From assembly GCF_000266945.1 (NCBI RefSeq), contig NC_018025.1, positions 5,584,001 through 5,648,000 of the forward strand: 64,000 bases of DNA, given 5' to 3'. The notes under the pieces are model-generated. The model saw only the letters and a program-made list of their open reading frames with translations, was not told the DNA's origin and searched no databases. The position numbers were made by a program, and so were the translations under genes. Below are positions 35,398 through 44,716 of this stretch, in pieces (within the stretch, counting starts at the first letter, position 1; the number at the start of each line of letters is the position of its first letter). The DNA is from Desulfomonile tiedjei DSM 6799 (lineage in GTDB: Bacteria; Desulfobacterota; Desulfomonilia; Desulfomonilales; Desulfomonilaceae).

Positions 35398-37268
35398 TCG
35401 CCCACTCGCATGGTGAATCGCTGCCTGTCCAAATACTCCAGGAGCGGAATGTTAAATTTTCGCGAAGACTTCGTTATTTCGGCGAATTGAGATGGAGTGA
35501 TCCCGCCCTCACGCTTGATGAAGTCAGTGAGTTTCCTTTTGATGTCGTCTACGAAATCTTTAGAAAAATAGAAATCTTCACTAATCCGAACCACTCGACC
35601 TTCTTTTTCCAAGATGCTCATAAGATTGCGCGTTTGCTTCTGGTCCACTTTCGCAGCGGCTACAACTTCCTTGAAAAGAGGAGGCGCGTTGCCGGCCTTT
35701 ACTATCAGCGCCGCAAGCCTGTCTTTGATGTCCTTTTCATTCTCGTTGAGTTGGACTTTATGAGAACTCAGGCGAAGGAGATTTCCTTCATCCGCTATTT
35801 CAGCTTTTGAAACGAGAAAATCCATAACAGCTTTAATGAGTTTTTCCGAACCGGGCAATGACGAACGCACTTCCTGCTTTGACATGCCTTCTTTGAGGGG
35901 ATGTTCGGCATGAAAAGCAGTCAGGCGCTTCAGAATTCTAGTTCGAACTATTTCAAAAAAGTCCTTGTGGACCATGCGGTTTTCTGTGGGATCGAAACGG
36001 ATTATCGTCCTTGAATTACGCAGCGTTTCCAGTGTCTTATCAAGACGTTTAACAGAAAAACCCGAGAGGCCGAGCAGCTCGTTTCGTCCGATGCCCATTA
36101 TGCCTGCGCTGCGAACCAGGGAGATGATAATGCTGACGTCGTCCCCACGGTCCAGTTCCAGAAAAGTTTTCGCGGACCTCGCCCGCAGCTTTGCCGCACG
36201 GGGGTTCATGACCACCCCGCCGCCAAGGGTAATGGACGGAGAGAGCGCTCTCACAACGAACCGGTCGCCTGCAGCAGGCACCACCGGCTCTGACGCCCGC
36301 AGTTGTGCGAGCACTTCGTGACCCGGCTCAAGGACATCCATATCGGGCAAAATAATACGCGCCTCAACTTCCGACGTATAATGGTGAAATCTGACTTTTC
36401 TTCGATTATTCAAGGGAATGGGTGACCGCGCCAGAGACCTGAGTTTCACGTCAACAATGTAAGAAGGCTTGAACTGGCCCGGATGAGTGAGGACTTCGCC
36501 ACGGTGCACCTGCGCCTGTTCCAATCCCCGGAGATTGACTGCCACTCGCTCTCCGGGAAAGGCCTTTTCCTCCTGACGGTTGTGGGATTCAAGCGAGCGT
36601 ACCGTTGTTCTCAAGCCGCTGGGAAGAATCTCGATTTCGTCGCCAACGGACATGGTCCCGGAAATCAGTGTGCCGGTCACTATCGTTCCGTGCCCCTTCA
36701 GGGTGAATACTCTGTCTACCGGCAATCTCATGAGACCGTGAACCGGCTTTTCCGTAATCTTGGTTGCCATGTCCGTCAGGACTTCGCGAAGGTTGTCCAA
36801 CCCCTCGCCGGTTTTGGAAGAGACTTTGACAAAGGGAGCCTTTTCGAGAAAAGTTCCCTTTACCGAATCCCGAGCATCCTCCTCCACAAGGAGAGCCAAT
36901 TCTTCGTCAACCAGGTCCGCCTTTGTGAGCACAACCAGTCCCATACGAACATCCAGCAGGTTCAGAATGTCCAGATGCTCCACGGTCTGCGGCATTACTC
37001 CTTCGTCCAGAGCCACAATCAGCGCTGCGATATCAATTCCGCCCGAGCCCGCCACCATCTGTCGGACAAATTTCTCGTGTCCCGGAACATCCACGATGCC
37101 CATCCGGATATCATTGCCGAGTTCGAGAAACGCGAAGCCCAACTCTATGCTAATGCCGCGTTGCTTCTCTTCTTTCAGACGGTCCGTATCGATTCCGGTC
37201 AGCGCGCGTACAAGTTGTGTCTTGCCGTGATCGATATGTCCGGCGGTTCCTAAAATTACTCTTTTCAT
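35343..37268 (-). CDS. selB: Selenocysteine-specific translation elongation factor SelB
   Basis: A 641-residue factor, close to the E. coli length. The GTPase domain shows GTAGHIDHGKTQL, ISIELGFAFL, VDVPGHE and TKAD. Beta-barrel domains with GHGTIVTGT and ALSPSITLGGGVVM follow, then C-terminal winged helices (from about 380) that bind the SECIS hairpin, including LLGLSGFSVKRLD and the final KFNIPLLEYLDRQRFTMR. SelB brings Sec-tRNA to UGA codons. Its presence supports the TGA-containing rhodanese gene at 2148. It lies 21 nt after the solute-binding-protein gene, at the end of the long tgt-to-selB run. selA, selC and selD are not in the window. Confidence 0.97.
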   Translation of the reverse strand: MKRVILGTAGHIDHGKTQLVRALTGIDTDRLKEEKQRGISIELGFAFLELGNDIRMGIVDVPGHEKFVRQMVAGSGGIDIAALIVALDEGVMPQTVEHLDILNLLDVRMGLVVLTKADLVDEELALLVEEDARDSVKGTFLEKAPFVKVSSKTGEGLDNLREVLTDMATKITEKPVHGLMRLPVDRVFTLKGHGTIVTGTLISGTMSVGDEIEILPSGLRTTVRSLESHNRQEEKAFPGERVAVNLRGLEQAQVHRGEVLTHPGQFKPSYIVDVKLRSLARSPIPLNNRRKVRFHHYTSEVEARIILPDMDVLEPGHEVLAQLRASEPVVPAAGDRFVVRALSPSITLGGGVVMNPRAAKLRARSAKTFLELDRGDDVSIIISLVRSAGIMGIGRNELLGLSGFSVKRLDKTLETLRNSRTIIRFDPTENRMVHKDFFEIVRTRILKRLTAFHAEHPLKEGMSKQEVRSSLPGSEKLIKAVMDFLVSKAEIADEGNLLRLSSHKVQLNENEKDIKDRLAALIVKAGNAPPLFKEVVAAAKVDQKQTRNLMSILEKEGRVVRISEDFYFSKDFVDDIKRKLTDFIKREGGITPSQFAEITKSSRKFNIPLLEYLDRQRFTMRVGDQRVLRGSGSSGEGGKVE

Positions 37269-37289
37269 TCAATGCTCTTTGATGACGGA

Positions 37290-38120
37290 CTATTCCGGCC
37301 AGATTTCTATCGTTCTCTTCGCAGGTAGCGGATGTGGTGCATCCGGCCCGAACCATTTATCGTAAATCCTCTTCCAGGTTCCGTCTGCAGCCATATCTTG
37401 CAGAGCAAAATTGACCAGATCTCGCCAGGCGGAATCATTGGACGGGAGCGCTATGGCGACGACTTCCACCGAATCCCCTGCAGGGATGAGTTCGAAGCGA
37501 CCGGGACTCTTTGCAGAGTATTCCATCAGTGTCATACCGGAATCCAGCCAGCCGCCAATCTTGTCTTTGCCGAGAGCCATGAAACAAGCAGGTCTATCGG
37601 GGTACGAGACCACGTTCTTCTGCGCAGCATCGTCACCCGTCTGTCTCAACAGGCTCATAGCCGTTTTCTCGAAAATCGATCCCTGGACTGCCGCAATCTT
37701 CTGACCTTTCAGATCCGAGACTGCTTTGGAGGAACCTTTAAGTACCAGAACTTGTGGTGAGTCAAAAAAGTACGGGACCGAGAAGTCGAATTCGTTTTCC
37801 AGCGATCTGCGATGAACTATTCTGCACAAAGCCGCATCTATTTGCCCTTTCGACAGCATAGAGCGCCAGGTCTTCTCATTCACTTTGACCAGATCGAGTT
37901 TAAGATTCATGTGTCTGGCCAATTCCGCGGCAAGGTCCACTTCAAAGCCTGCCCATTCACCCGAAGAATTGAGAAACCCATGTGGAATAATGTTGTAGGG
38001 CGCTCCCAATCGTACAGTGTTGCTCCCCACCACTCGATCGAATGTTGCTCCGCTCCAGGCATTCGAATGGGGGATCAACAACACGATCAGAAAAAAGACT
38101 ATCCCGATGCGGCGATTCAC
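37290..38120 (-). CDS. Periplasmic family 3 solute-binding protein (amino-acid type)
   Basis: A 276-residue protein with a signal peptide (RRIGIVFFLIVLLIPHSNAW). The mature part follows the bacterial extracellular family 3 pattern: GFEVDLAAELARHMNLKLDL, FDFSVPYFFDSPQVLVLKG, DLKGQKIAAVQGS and DGTWKRIYDKWFG. Such proteins usually feed polar amino-acid ABC importers, but no permease or ATPase gene is adjacent, so it may work with one encoded elsewhere or have a sensing role. It lies 36 nt after ricT and 21 nt before selB. Confidence 0.88.
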   Translation of the reverse strand: MNRRIGIVFFLIVLLIPHSNAWSGATFDRVVGSNTVRLGAPYNIIPHGFLNSSGEWAGFEVDLAAELARHMNLKLDLVKVNEKTWRSMLSKGQIDAALCRIVHRRSLENEFDFSVPYFFDSPQVLVLKGSSKAVSDLKGQKIAAVQGSIFEKTAMSLLRQTGDDAAQKNVVSYPDRPACFMALGKDKIGGWLDSGMTLMEYSAKSPGRFELIPAGDSVEVVAIALPSNDSAWRDLVNFALQDMAADGTWKRIYDKWFGPDAPHPLPAKRTIEIWPE

Positions 38121-38156
38121 TGCACTTCCTCCTCGAAACGGACAACATTCGCGGAC

Positions 38157-39377
38157 TTACCAATCCAGTTCCGACCCGGTTTCGCCTTTGTGTGCGATAT
38201 TTTCAGCCTCGTTACTGCCGTCCGGGTCAGTTTCCCCCTTCTTCGAGCTGGATGAACCGACTTTTACAATTTCGCTTTTGTTAACTTCAACTATCGTCTC
38301 GTCCTGCAACTTAACGAATACCGTCTCTGCGAGAGGATTGTGTTTCAAAACCAATCCTTCCCCCTGAGAGGTCGTTACAGCTTTACCCACCCGCGGCAGA
38401 CCTTTCTTAAACTCTTCGTACACATCGTGTTCGTATGCGAGACAGCACATCAATCTACCGCACACTCCCGATATCTTGGTCGGATTGAGCGACAGATTCT
38501 GGGTTTTCGCCATTCGCACCGAGACCGGCCTGAAATCGGTCAAAAACCGGGCACAACAGAGCTCCTGGCCGCAGCAGGCGAGGCCACCCGTCATTTTAGC
38601 TTCGTGCCGGACTCCGATCTGGCGCATCTCAATTCGCACAGGGAAACGGGCAACCAACAGCTTGACCAGCTCGCGAAAGTCTACACGACCTTCAGCCGTA
38701 AAGTAGAAGACGTACTTGGAGCAATCGAAGAAGCATTCAACTGATACGAGCTTCATGGGAAGATCTAAAGTCTCTATTTTCTCGAGACAATACATGTACG
38801 CTTCGTACTCTTTTTCCCTGCATCGATCTTTTTGCTCGAAATCAGACGGACAGGCTTTTCGCAATATTTTCCGCAAACCTTCGAGTTGAACCGCGTCAAA
38901 TTCCCGCTCGAACGGGGGCAAAGCGATGAGCCCGAGTCCCAACCCTTTTTCGGTCTTGACTACCACCCAATCGCCTGCACTCAGATTCATGTCGCCGCAA
39001 TCGAAATGGTAGATTTTTGACGCGTACCCAAAGCGTACCCCCACGATCCGAACCAGTGTCTTGGTTGGATCGGATTGTTCCCAGGCCCCTGTCGGGTGGG
39101 GCTCTTCAAAATCTTCCTCTAACTGGTCGGGAACAGCGCCCATTCGAGGACATCTGCGATCTGCGCAACACCTCTTGGCCTCTGTCGATTCCGAAATTGT
39201 TTCCTCGGTTTTCTCGATTTCTTCCGATTCAGAGACTTTGTAGTCTACATGCTCTTCAATTTTGGGCTCTTCGATTGCAGGCTCTTCGACTTCTTTATGG
39301 TTTTTTTCCTTAAAACCTGCCGAACCCCACGATCTCGGTAAGTACGAAATATCTTTTTTAGATTTATCAGTGGACAT
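38157..39377 (-). CDS. ricT: PSP1-domain protein RicT
   Basis: A 406-residue protein with an acidic, variable N-terminal 110 residues and a PSP1 core. Key segments are YHFDCGDMNLSAGDWVVVKT, CSKYVFYFTAEGRVDFRELV, the cysteine pairs ACCGQELCC and CGRLMCC, and GEGLVLKHNPLAETV. In Bacillus RicT belongs to an Fe-S-containing complex that acts on RNase Y maturation. ATG 39377 is preferred over the upstream start, which lies inside holB. It starts 4 nt after the holB stop, the usual holB-ricT pairing. Confidence 0.92.
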   Translation of the reverse strand: MSTDKSKKDISYLPRSWGSAGFKEKNHKEVEEPAIEEPKIEEHVDYKVSESEEIEKTEETISESTEAKRCCADRRCPRMGAVPDQLEEDFEEPHPTGAWEQSDPTKTLVRIVGVRFGYASKIYHFDCGDMNLSAGDWVVVKTEKGLGLGLIALPPFEREFDAVQLEGLRKILRKACPSDFEQKDRCREKEYEAYMYCLEKIETLDLPMKLVSVECFFDCSKYVFYFTAEGRVDFRELVKLLVARFPVRIEMRQIGVRHEAKMTGGLACCGQELCCARFLTDFRPVSVRMAKTQNLSLNPTKISGVCGRLMCCLAYEHDVYEEFKKGLPRVGKAVTTSQGEGLVLKHNPLAETVFVKLQDETIVEVNKSEIVKVGSSSSKKGETDPDGSNEAENIAHKGETGSELDW

Positions 39378-39381
39378 GCAA

Positions 39382-40392
39382 TTATCCGTTCGCGGGGACC
39401 ACTCCAAAGTGAGGCCCCTCAAGAATACGCAAGGTTTTCAGCATCATCGTGTCTGTGACAAGATTCGGGTTTACGTTGATCTCCGCTTCAATCAGTTCCG
39501 CTGCTCTCACAAGCTGATCGTACAGAGAAATGAGTCGATCGCTATCCTGACGATGGGCTGTGTCGGAAATTTTGTCAAGAAAATCCACATGAATCATCTC
39601 CGAGGAATGCGTGCCGATCTGTTCGAGGAGAAGATCGCGAATCCACGTTGATGCAATCTCGATCGCCTGTATGGCTGTTGCGCGATCCGATGAAATTGTC
39701 GCGGAAAATTCAAGTGCTCCACGCAAACCAACAGAATCTGAATGGGAAAGCACAGCAATGACTTTTTCCCTGAGCTTCATGTATTGTGAACTTTCCATTT
39801 TCAAGGCACGTCCTGCGCTGCCTGACGCAAGTCGCGCCAATACTCCCGCCTCACCGGGCGCAATACCGTTATCTCGTAAAATACGGACAACCGATTCTGT
39901 GGACAAAGAGCCGAATCTCACTTTCCGACAACGAGAGCGTACGGTAGGTAACATCAAGGAAGGCCTTGAGCTGATCAGAATCAGAATCGAATAATTCGGA
40001 GGTTCCTCAAGGGTCTTGAGCAACGCATTCTGAGCAGATCGATTCATCAGGTGTGCGTCATCGATAATAACGACCCTGTACCGGCATTCAACAGGAGCAT
40101 ACCGCAATACAGACTGGATCTCCCTCACCTTGTCTATCCGGATCATGTTCTTTTCCGGAAGAGTTATCCGAATATCCGGATGTTTTCCTTCCACCATTCT
40201 TGTGCAGGTTGAGCAGGAATAATCCGCATCCGTAGGCGAGGGGCAGTTCAAAAAGCAAGCAAACCGCAAAGCAACCAGCTTCTTGCCCACACCTTCTCTT
40301 CCTGAAAAGAGATATGCATGGGCAGGCCGGTCATTCTGAGCGGTCAGTGCAAGAAACGAGAGGATTTTCTCATGTCCTTCAAGGACGTGCAT
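39382..40392 (-). CDS. holB: DNA polymerase III delta-prime subunit
   Basis: A 336-residue clamp-loader subunit. The ATPase core has SGREGVGKKL, a zinc module (CPSPTDADYSCSTCTRM), IDDAHLMNRSAQNALLKTLE and SSRPSLMLPTVRSRC. Delta-prime is the stator of the clamp loader that opens and places the sliding clamp. The altered Walker A (GREGVGKK) is common in this subunit. It is 18 nt after secF and 4 nt before ricT. Confidence 0.93.
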   Translation of the reverse strand: MHVLEGHEKILSFLALTAQNDRPAHAYLFSGREGVGKKLVALRFACFLNCPSPTDADYSCSTCTRMVEGKHPDIRITLPEKNMIRIDKVREIQSVLRYAPVECRYRVVIIDDAHLMNRSAQNALLKTLEEPPNYSILILISSRPSLMLPTVRSRCRKVRFGSLSTESVVRILRDNGIAPGEAGVLARLASGSAGRALKMESSQYMKLREKVIAVLSHSDSVGLRGALEFSATISSDRATAIQAIEIASTWIRDLLLEQIGTHSSEMIHVDFLDKISDTAHRQDSDRLISLYDQLVRAAELIEAEINVNPNLVTDTMMLKTLRILEGPHFGVVPANG

Positions 40393-40410
40393 AAGTTCCA
40401 GTCGCCCGGA

Positions 40411-41313
40411 TCAGCCGCGTTTTACAGGCAAGAACCGATCCAGTTCCAAAACAAGAGCTAAAGCCACGAATATGGAAGAATACGTTCCGAATATTATACC
40501 CACAATAAGAGCCAAAGCAAAGTCCTGCAAAACGGGAGTCCCGAAGAAAAGCAGAGCAATTACCGAAAGAGTGGTAAAGCCGCTGGTGAGAATTGTCCTG
40601 GACAGGGTCTGATTTATGGAAACGTTGAAGATATCTATCAAGGGTTGTTTCTTCATGGTCTTCAGGTTCTCTCGGACCCTGTCGCATACCACGATGGTAT
40701 CGTTTATATCATACCCGACTACGGTGAGGAATGCTGCCAGAATAGTCAGATTGAACTCCAATCCGGTCCACACAAAGAATCCATAGACCATTGCCAGATC
40801 GTGCAAGAGGCAAGCAATGGCACCCAACCCCATAGTGAAGGTAAACCGAAACGCCATGTAGACAAGAAGCATTCCAAGCGCTATAACAGTAGCCCAGATT
40901 GCCGACTGCTGAAGATCTTTCCCCACCTTGGGACCGACCATCTCAAGGCTGCGGATTTCAAAATTACCCTTGCCGAACTTCGCCTCCAGCAATTGGGAAA
41001 TCTGTTTATTAAGCTGATCCGAGCCCTCCTCACCTGTTTCGAATCGAATGATGAATTCTTCCACACCAACCAGCTTTTGCACAACCAAACCTTCGCCATA
41101 TTGTTTGAGAGCATCCCTGATCTCATCGGTATGGACGGGTTTGTTGAACTTCACCTGCACCAGTGCGCCCCCGCTGAAGTCGATTCCGAGGCGGATGTGG
41201 CCTTTAATGGGGATCGATATGAGAGCCGCCACAAATAAGAGGAGAGAAAAAAGATAGGCATAATGACGTTTGCCCATGAAATCAATGTTCGTGTTCGGTT
41301 TTATGAGTTCCAC
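40411..41313 (-). CDS. secF: Protein-export membrane protein SecF
   Basis: A 300-residue six-span protein. It begins INFMGKR-like (here NIDFMGKRHYAYLFSLLLF), then IRLGIDFSGGALVQVKF, a periplasmic domain, and membrane segments with LAAFLTVVGYDINDTIVVCD and TILTSGFTTLSVIALLFFG. With SecD it uses the proton motive force to complete export through SecYEG. It lies 64 nt after secD. Confidence 0.97.
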   Translation of the reverse strand: MELIKPNTNIDFMGKRHYAYLFSLLLFVAALISIPIKGHIRLGIDFSGGALVQVKFNKPVHTDEIRDALKQYGEGLVVQKLVGVEEFIIRFETGEEGSDQLNKQISQLLEAKFGKGNFEIRSLEMVGPKVGKDLQQSAIWATVIALGMLLVYMAFRFTFTMGLGAIACLLHDLAMVYGFFVWTGLEFNLTILAAFLTVVGYDINDTIVVCDRVRENLKTMKKQPLIDIFNVSINQTLSRTILTSGFTTLSVIALLFFGTPVLQDFALALIVGIIFGTYSSIFVALALVLELDRFLPVKRG

Positions 41314-41377
41314 GCTGAAATCCTCTTTAAATCGAAGGAGGCGTTCACGTATGACCGCCTCCCTGTTTCATCAGATG

Positions 41378-42982
41378 TCATATGCTTATTTTCTTGATGC
41401 CTTTGACCTGGAAGCCATAATCAAAGATCGTGCGGGTCACGAAAAAGGCAGTGAAAAGCGAAATGATGAGACCGACACACAAAGTGACAGCAAACCCTTT
41501 CACCGGCCCGGTCCCGAACTGGATGAGCGGCAGTGCCGCAAGGATGTTCGTCAAGTGCGTATCGATGATGGTCAGGAAAGCTTTGTTATAACCTGTCTCC
41601 ATTGCCGCTCGGGGTGATTTTCCTGCTCGCAATTCTTCACGAACTCTCTCGAAAATCAGGATGTTCGCGTCAATGGCCATACCCATGGTCAAGGCGACTC
41701 CCGCGAGACCCGGCAGAGTCAGGGTAGCCCGCAGACCGGGAGAAACCATTACTGCAAACAACAGGAGCGGGTTCAGCACCAGAGCAATGTCGGCCACGAC
41801 TCCGGACCATTTATAATAAACGGCCATGCCGATTACGATGAGCACGATTCCGACGAGAATCGCGTTGCGGCCGGACCGAATGGAATCCTCTCCCAGGGAC
41901 GGTCCGACAGTCCTGTTTTCCAGTATCTTCACCGGAGCGGGAAGCGAGCCGGCTCGAAGAACCAGAGCCAGGTCGTGCGCCTCATCCGGAGTAAATGCAC
42001 CTTCAATGATTGCCGAGCCTCCGGAAATGCGGTCTTTTATTACCGGAGCAGAGTAAACCCGATTGTCCAGAATGATCGCGAGTCGTTCCCGAACGTGTTC
42101 GCCGGTTATACGCTCGAATTGTCTGGCGCCGATACTGTTGAACTCCATGGCAATGATCATTCTGCCCATCTGGTCAGGCTGTACCCTGGCATCGGTAATG
42201 ACGTCTCCGGTCATGAGCGTCTGTTTCTTCACCAGGTATGGCGTCCGGGTCACAGCATTCGTTCTCGGGTTTTTGTCTATTTTGTAGAGAACTTCGTCGC
42301 CTTGCGGGACATCGCCTTTGAGGGCGGCAGTGAGATCTCCCTTTTCGTCTATGAGTTTAAATTCCAAGCGGGCAGTTTGCTTGATAATATCGATCGCGCG
42401 GTTGATATCCTCTTTGAGGCCAGGCAACTGAACAATAATCCTGTCCTGGCCATGGATAACCACGTCAGGCTCCGCAACACCGAATGCGTCTACCCTATTG
42501 CGGATGGTGTCCACGGCCTGGCGAACCGCCTTCTGTTTGATAGATTCTGCCACCTTGGGATCGACTTGGAGTTGAATTTCATATCCCTTGTCTGTGGTGC
42601 CGGACGAGACTTTTCTGAAGCTCGGAAGCTTGTCGAGAATCTTTGCATCAAACAGCGATGCCTGGTCTGCATCTTTCAGAATTACCGCCAGAGAATTGGG
42701 CGAAGTCCGAATAGCGTCATTGTAGCGAATCTTCTCGTCCTTCATGAGAGACAGCACTTCAGAAATGGTCTGATCGACCATAGTTTCTACAGCCGCCTCA
42801 GCCTGAACCTCGAGTACGAGATGCAGACCGCCCTGAAGATCCAACCCTAACCGAACAGGGCTGTTCGGAAGGTACTTCTGCCAGAATTCCGGGACTGGGC
42901 CAACGGAGGGGTACAGGAGAAAAACACATGCGACAAGTACTATGGCTACAGTAACTATTCGCCACCTGAGGCTCTGGTTCAT
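41378..42982 (-). CDS. secD: Protein-export membrane protein SecD
   Basis: A 534-residue protein of usual length. LGLDLQGGLHLVLEV marks the start of the large periplasmic region, which includes DTIRNRVDAFGVAEPDVVIHG and the P1 head subdomain; the membrane domain shows LVGIVLIVIGMAVYYKWSG and GMAIDANILIFERVREEL, whose Asp carries protons. Partner of SecF. It lies 11 nt after yajC. Confidence 0.97.
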   Translation of the reverse strand: MNQSLRWRIVTVAIVLVACVFLLYPSVGPVPEFWQKYLPNSPVRLGLDLQGGLHLVLEVQAEAAVETMVDQTISEVLSLMKDEKIRYNDAIRTSPNSLAVILKDADQASLFDAKILDKLPSFRKVSSGTTDKGYEIQLQVDPKVAESIKQKAVRQAVDTIRNRVDAFGVAEPDVVIHGQDRIIVQLPGLKEDINRAIDIIKQTARLEFKLIDEKGDLTAALKGDVPQGDEVLYKIDKNPRTNAVTRTPYLVKKQTLMTGDVITDARVQPDQMGRMIIAMEFNSIGARQFERITGEHVRERLAIILDNRVYSAPVIKDRISGGSAIIEGAFTPDEAHDLALVLRAGSLPAPVKILENRTVGPSLGEDSIRSGRNAILVGIVLIVIGMAVYYKWSGVVADIALVLNPLLLFAVMVSPGLRATLTLPGLAGVALTMGMAIDANILIFERVREELRAGKSPRAAMETGYNKAFLTIIDTHLTNILAALPLIQFGTGPVKGFAVTLCVGLIISLFTAFFVTRTIFDYGFQVKGIKKISI

Positions 42983-42993
42983 TTATTCGCTCC

Positions 42994-43323
42994 TTACGGA
43001 TTTTGGTCGATGCCTGCAGGAGCCAAACCGGCAATATGGGCTCTGGAAATCTTTACCCGGACTTTGTCCGCAACCTCCAGGGTTACCACATTGTCCGAGA
43101 CACTGACTATCTTCCCGTACAAGCCACCCTGCGTGATAATGGCGTCGCCCTTCTTGAGTTCGTCGAGCATGGATTTATGCTCTTTAGCTTTCTTCTGTTG
43201 CGGCCTGATCAGCAGAAAATAGAAGACCGCAAAAATGAGAATCATGGGCAAGAATGCGATCAAAGCGTTGTCACCGCCACCTTGCCCTGAGGGCGGGGCC
43301 ATTGCATAAGCGATATCAATCAT
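42994..43323 (-). CDS. yajC: Sec translocase accessory subunit YajC
   Basis: A 109-residue protein with one membrane span (about 22-42) followed by the signature LIRPQQKKAKEHKSMLDELK and a small basic and beta-rich domain with GDAIITQGGLYGKIVSVSDN. It associates with SecDF. Its start overlaps the tgt stop by 8 nt, so translation is coupled. Confidence 0.96.
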   Translation of the reverse strand: MIDIAYAMAPPSGQGGGDNALIAFLPMILIFAVFYFLLIRPQQKKAKEHKSMLDELKKGDAIITQGGLYGKIVSVSDNVVTLEVADKVRVKISRAHIAGLAPAGIDQNP

Positions 43324-44434
43324 CGGTCTCCTCCATTTGTACCGAGAAATCTCGTGCGAGAGAGTGTAAACGATTTTGCGTAATTGCTATCCTTATATTT
43401 TCCATCATATGATAATAAAAGCTCAGATTGTGCAAAGTCGCAAGCCGGAGACCGAAGATCTCTCGTTCCTGAAAAAGATGCCTTAAATAGGCTCTGGAAT
43501 AACTACTGCACAACAGGCATTGGCACTGGGGATCTATCGGGCGGGGATCGTCACGATATCGGGAATTTCTGATGTTAACCGATCCGTGCGAGGTGTAGAG
43601 CGTACCGTTTCGGGCATTTCGCGTGGGGAGCACACAATCGAACAGGTCGGCCCCCCGCAGGACCCCATCTATAATGTCCTGAGGCTTTCCGACACCCATA
43701 ACGTATCGAGGAACCGCTTCAAAAATCAGAGGCAACGTCACCTCAAACATTTCCACCATAAGCTCACGGGGTTCCCCGACGCTCAATCCGCCGACGGCAT
43801 ATCCATCCAGATTCAGGTCGGCCAAGCTCTCGGCGCTCAACCTCCTGAGGTCCGGGTACATCGCCCCTTGTACTATGCCGAATAAGGCAGGGTCAACCCT
43901 TTTTTTGGCTCCTAAGCACAATGCCGCCCAGCGGGTCGTCCTGAGAAGCGCTTCAAGGGCTTCTTCTCGAGTTGCCGGATATCCCCGTACATCGTCAAGG
44001 CACATAATAATGTCGGATCCCAGAGCCTCCTGCACCTCAATGCATAGTTCCGGGGTGAAAAGGTGAGAGCTGCCGTCTATGTGCGATTGAAAAAGCACCC
44101 CCTCGTCCGTGAGTTTCCTCAACCGCGCAAGGCTGAACACCTGAAACCCGCCGCTATCCGTGAGAATCAAACCGTCCCAATTCATGAAGCGATGCAATCC
44201 CCCAAGCTGCTCCACCAGTTTGTGACCCGGACGAAGGTAGAGGTGGTATGCATTGCTCAGAATTATCTTGTATCCGAAATCCTTAATTTCCTGAGAAGAA
44301 AGGGTCTTCACTACGCCCCGGGTACCAACCGGCATGAAAGCAGGAGTCGGTACCTCGATGCCGCGGATCGTCATTCGACCCAGCCGAGCCGCACTGCCCG
44401 CGTCACGATGAAGCACTTCAAAAGCAAAGCTCAT
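43316..44434 (-). CDS. tgt: tRNA-guanine transglycosylase
   Basis: A 372-residue enzyme. Catalytic and binding segments include ILTDSGGFQVFSLARLRKL, GSDIIMCLDDVRGY, GYAVGGLSVGEP, DCVLPTRNARNGTLYT and the zinc site CQCLLCSSYSRAYLRHL. It exchanges guanine for preQ1 at position 34 of tRNAs with GUN anticodons, the step that leads through QueA to epoxyqueuosine, the substrate of QueH at 34241. It heads the tgt-yajC-secD-secF-holB-ricT run. Confidence 0.97.
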   Translation of the reverse strand: MSFAFEVLHRDAGSAARLGRMTIRGIEVPTPAFMPVGTRGVVKTLSSQEIKDFGYKIILSNAYHLYLRPGHKLVEQLGGLHRFMNWDGLILTDSGGFQVFSLARLRKLTDEGVLFQSHIDGSSHLFTPELCIEVQEALGSDIIMCLDDVRGYPATREEALEALLRTTRWAALCLGAKKRVDPALFGIVQGAMYPDLRRLSAESLADLNLDGYAVGGLSVGEPRELMVEMFEVTLPLIFEAVPRYVMGVGKPQDIIDGVLRGADLFDCVLPTRNARNGTLYTSHGSVNIRNSRYRDDPRPIDPQCQCLLCSSYSRAYLRHLFQEREIFGLRLATLHNLSFYYHMMENIRIAITQNRLHSLARDFSVQMEETDD

Positions 44435-44450
44435 TTGACTTCCTATTCAG

Positions 44451-44651
44451 TTTTCTCAATCAAGAAAGGAAAATCGGGGGGGAACTTCTTCTAATACCGT
44501 TTCGCCAATAAAAGAACAAAACAGAGAGGTCCGGCAGGGACGCCGGACTCTACCAGAGCCGGTAGCGGCCGGCGTCCCTGCCGGCCATATTATGTTCATA
44601 AAAGCGAATAGGTATAAGAAGTTCCCCCCCAATATTATCTTGATTGGGAAA
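44451..44651. repeat. Nested long inverted repeat upstream of tgt
   Basis: Outer arms carry TTTTCTCAATCAAG (44451-44464) and CTTGATTGGGAAA (ending 44651). Next come GGGGGGAACTTCTT and AAGAAGTTCCCCCC. Innermost is a perfect 16-bp pair CCGGCAGGGACGCCGG/CCGGCGTCCCTGCCGG (44531-44546 and 44569-44584). The 200-bp structure fills the space between tgt and the acyl-CoA dehydrogenase gene. Confidence 0.85.
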
Positions 44652-44716
44652 TCGCATGAGAACAGAAAACGCGAGAGCCGGAGGTGTTCCGATTCTCGCG
44701 TGTTGCTATTGTTGAA

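Noticed and set aside
44451-44651. Riboswitch upstream of tgt (preQ1)
   Set aside because: The sequence is a symmetrical inverted repeat without the preQ1 pseudoknot pattern, and its parts recur elsewhere in the window as repeats.
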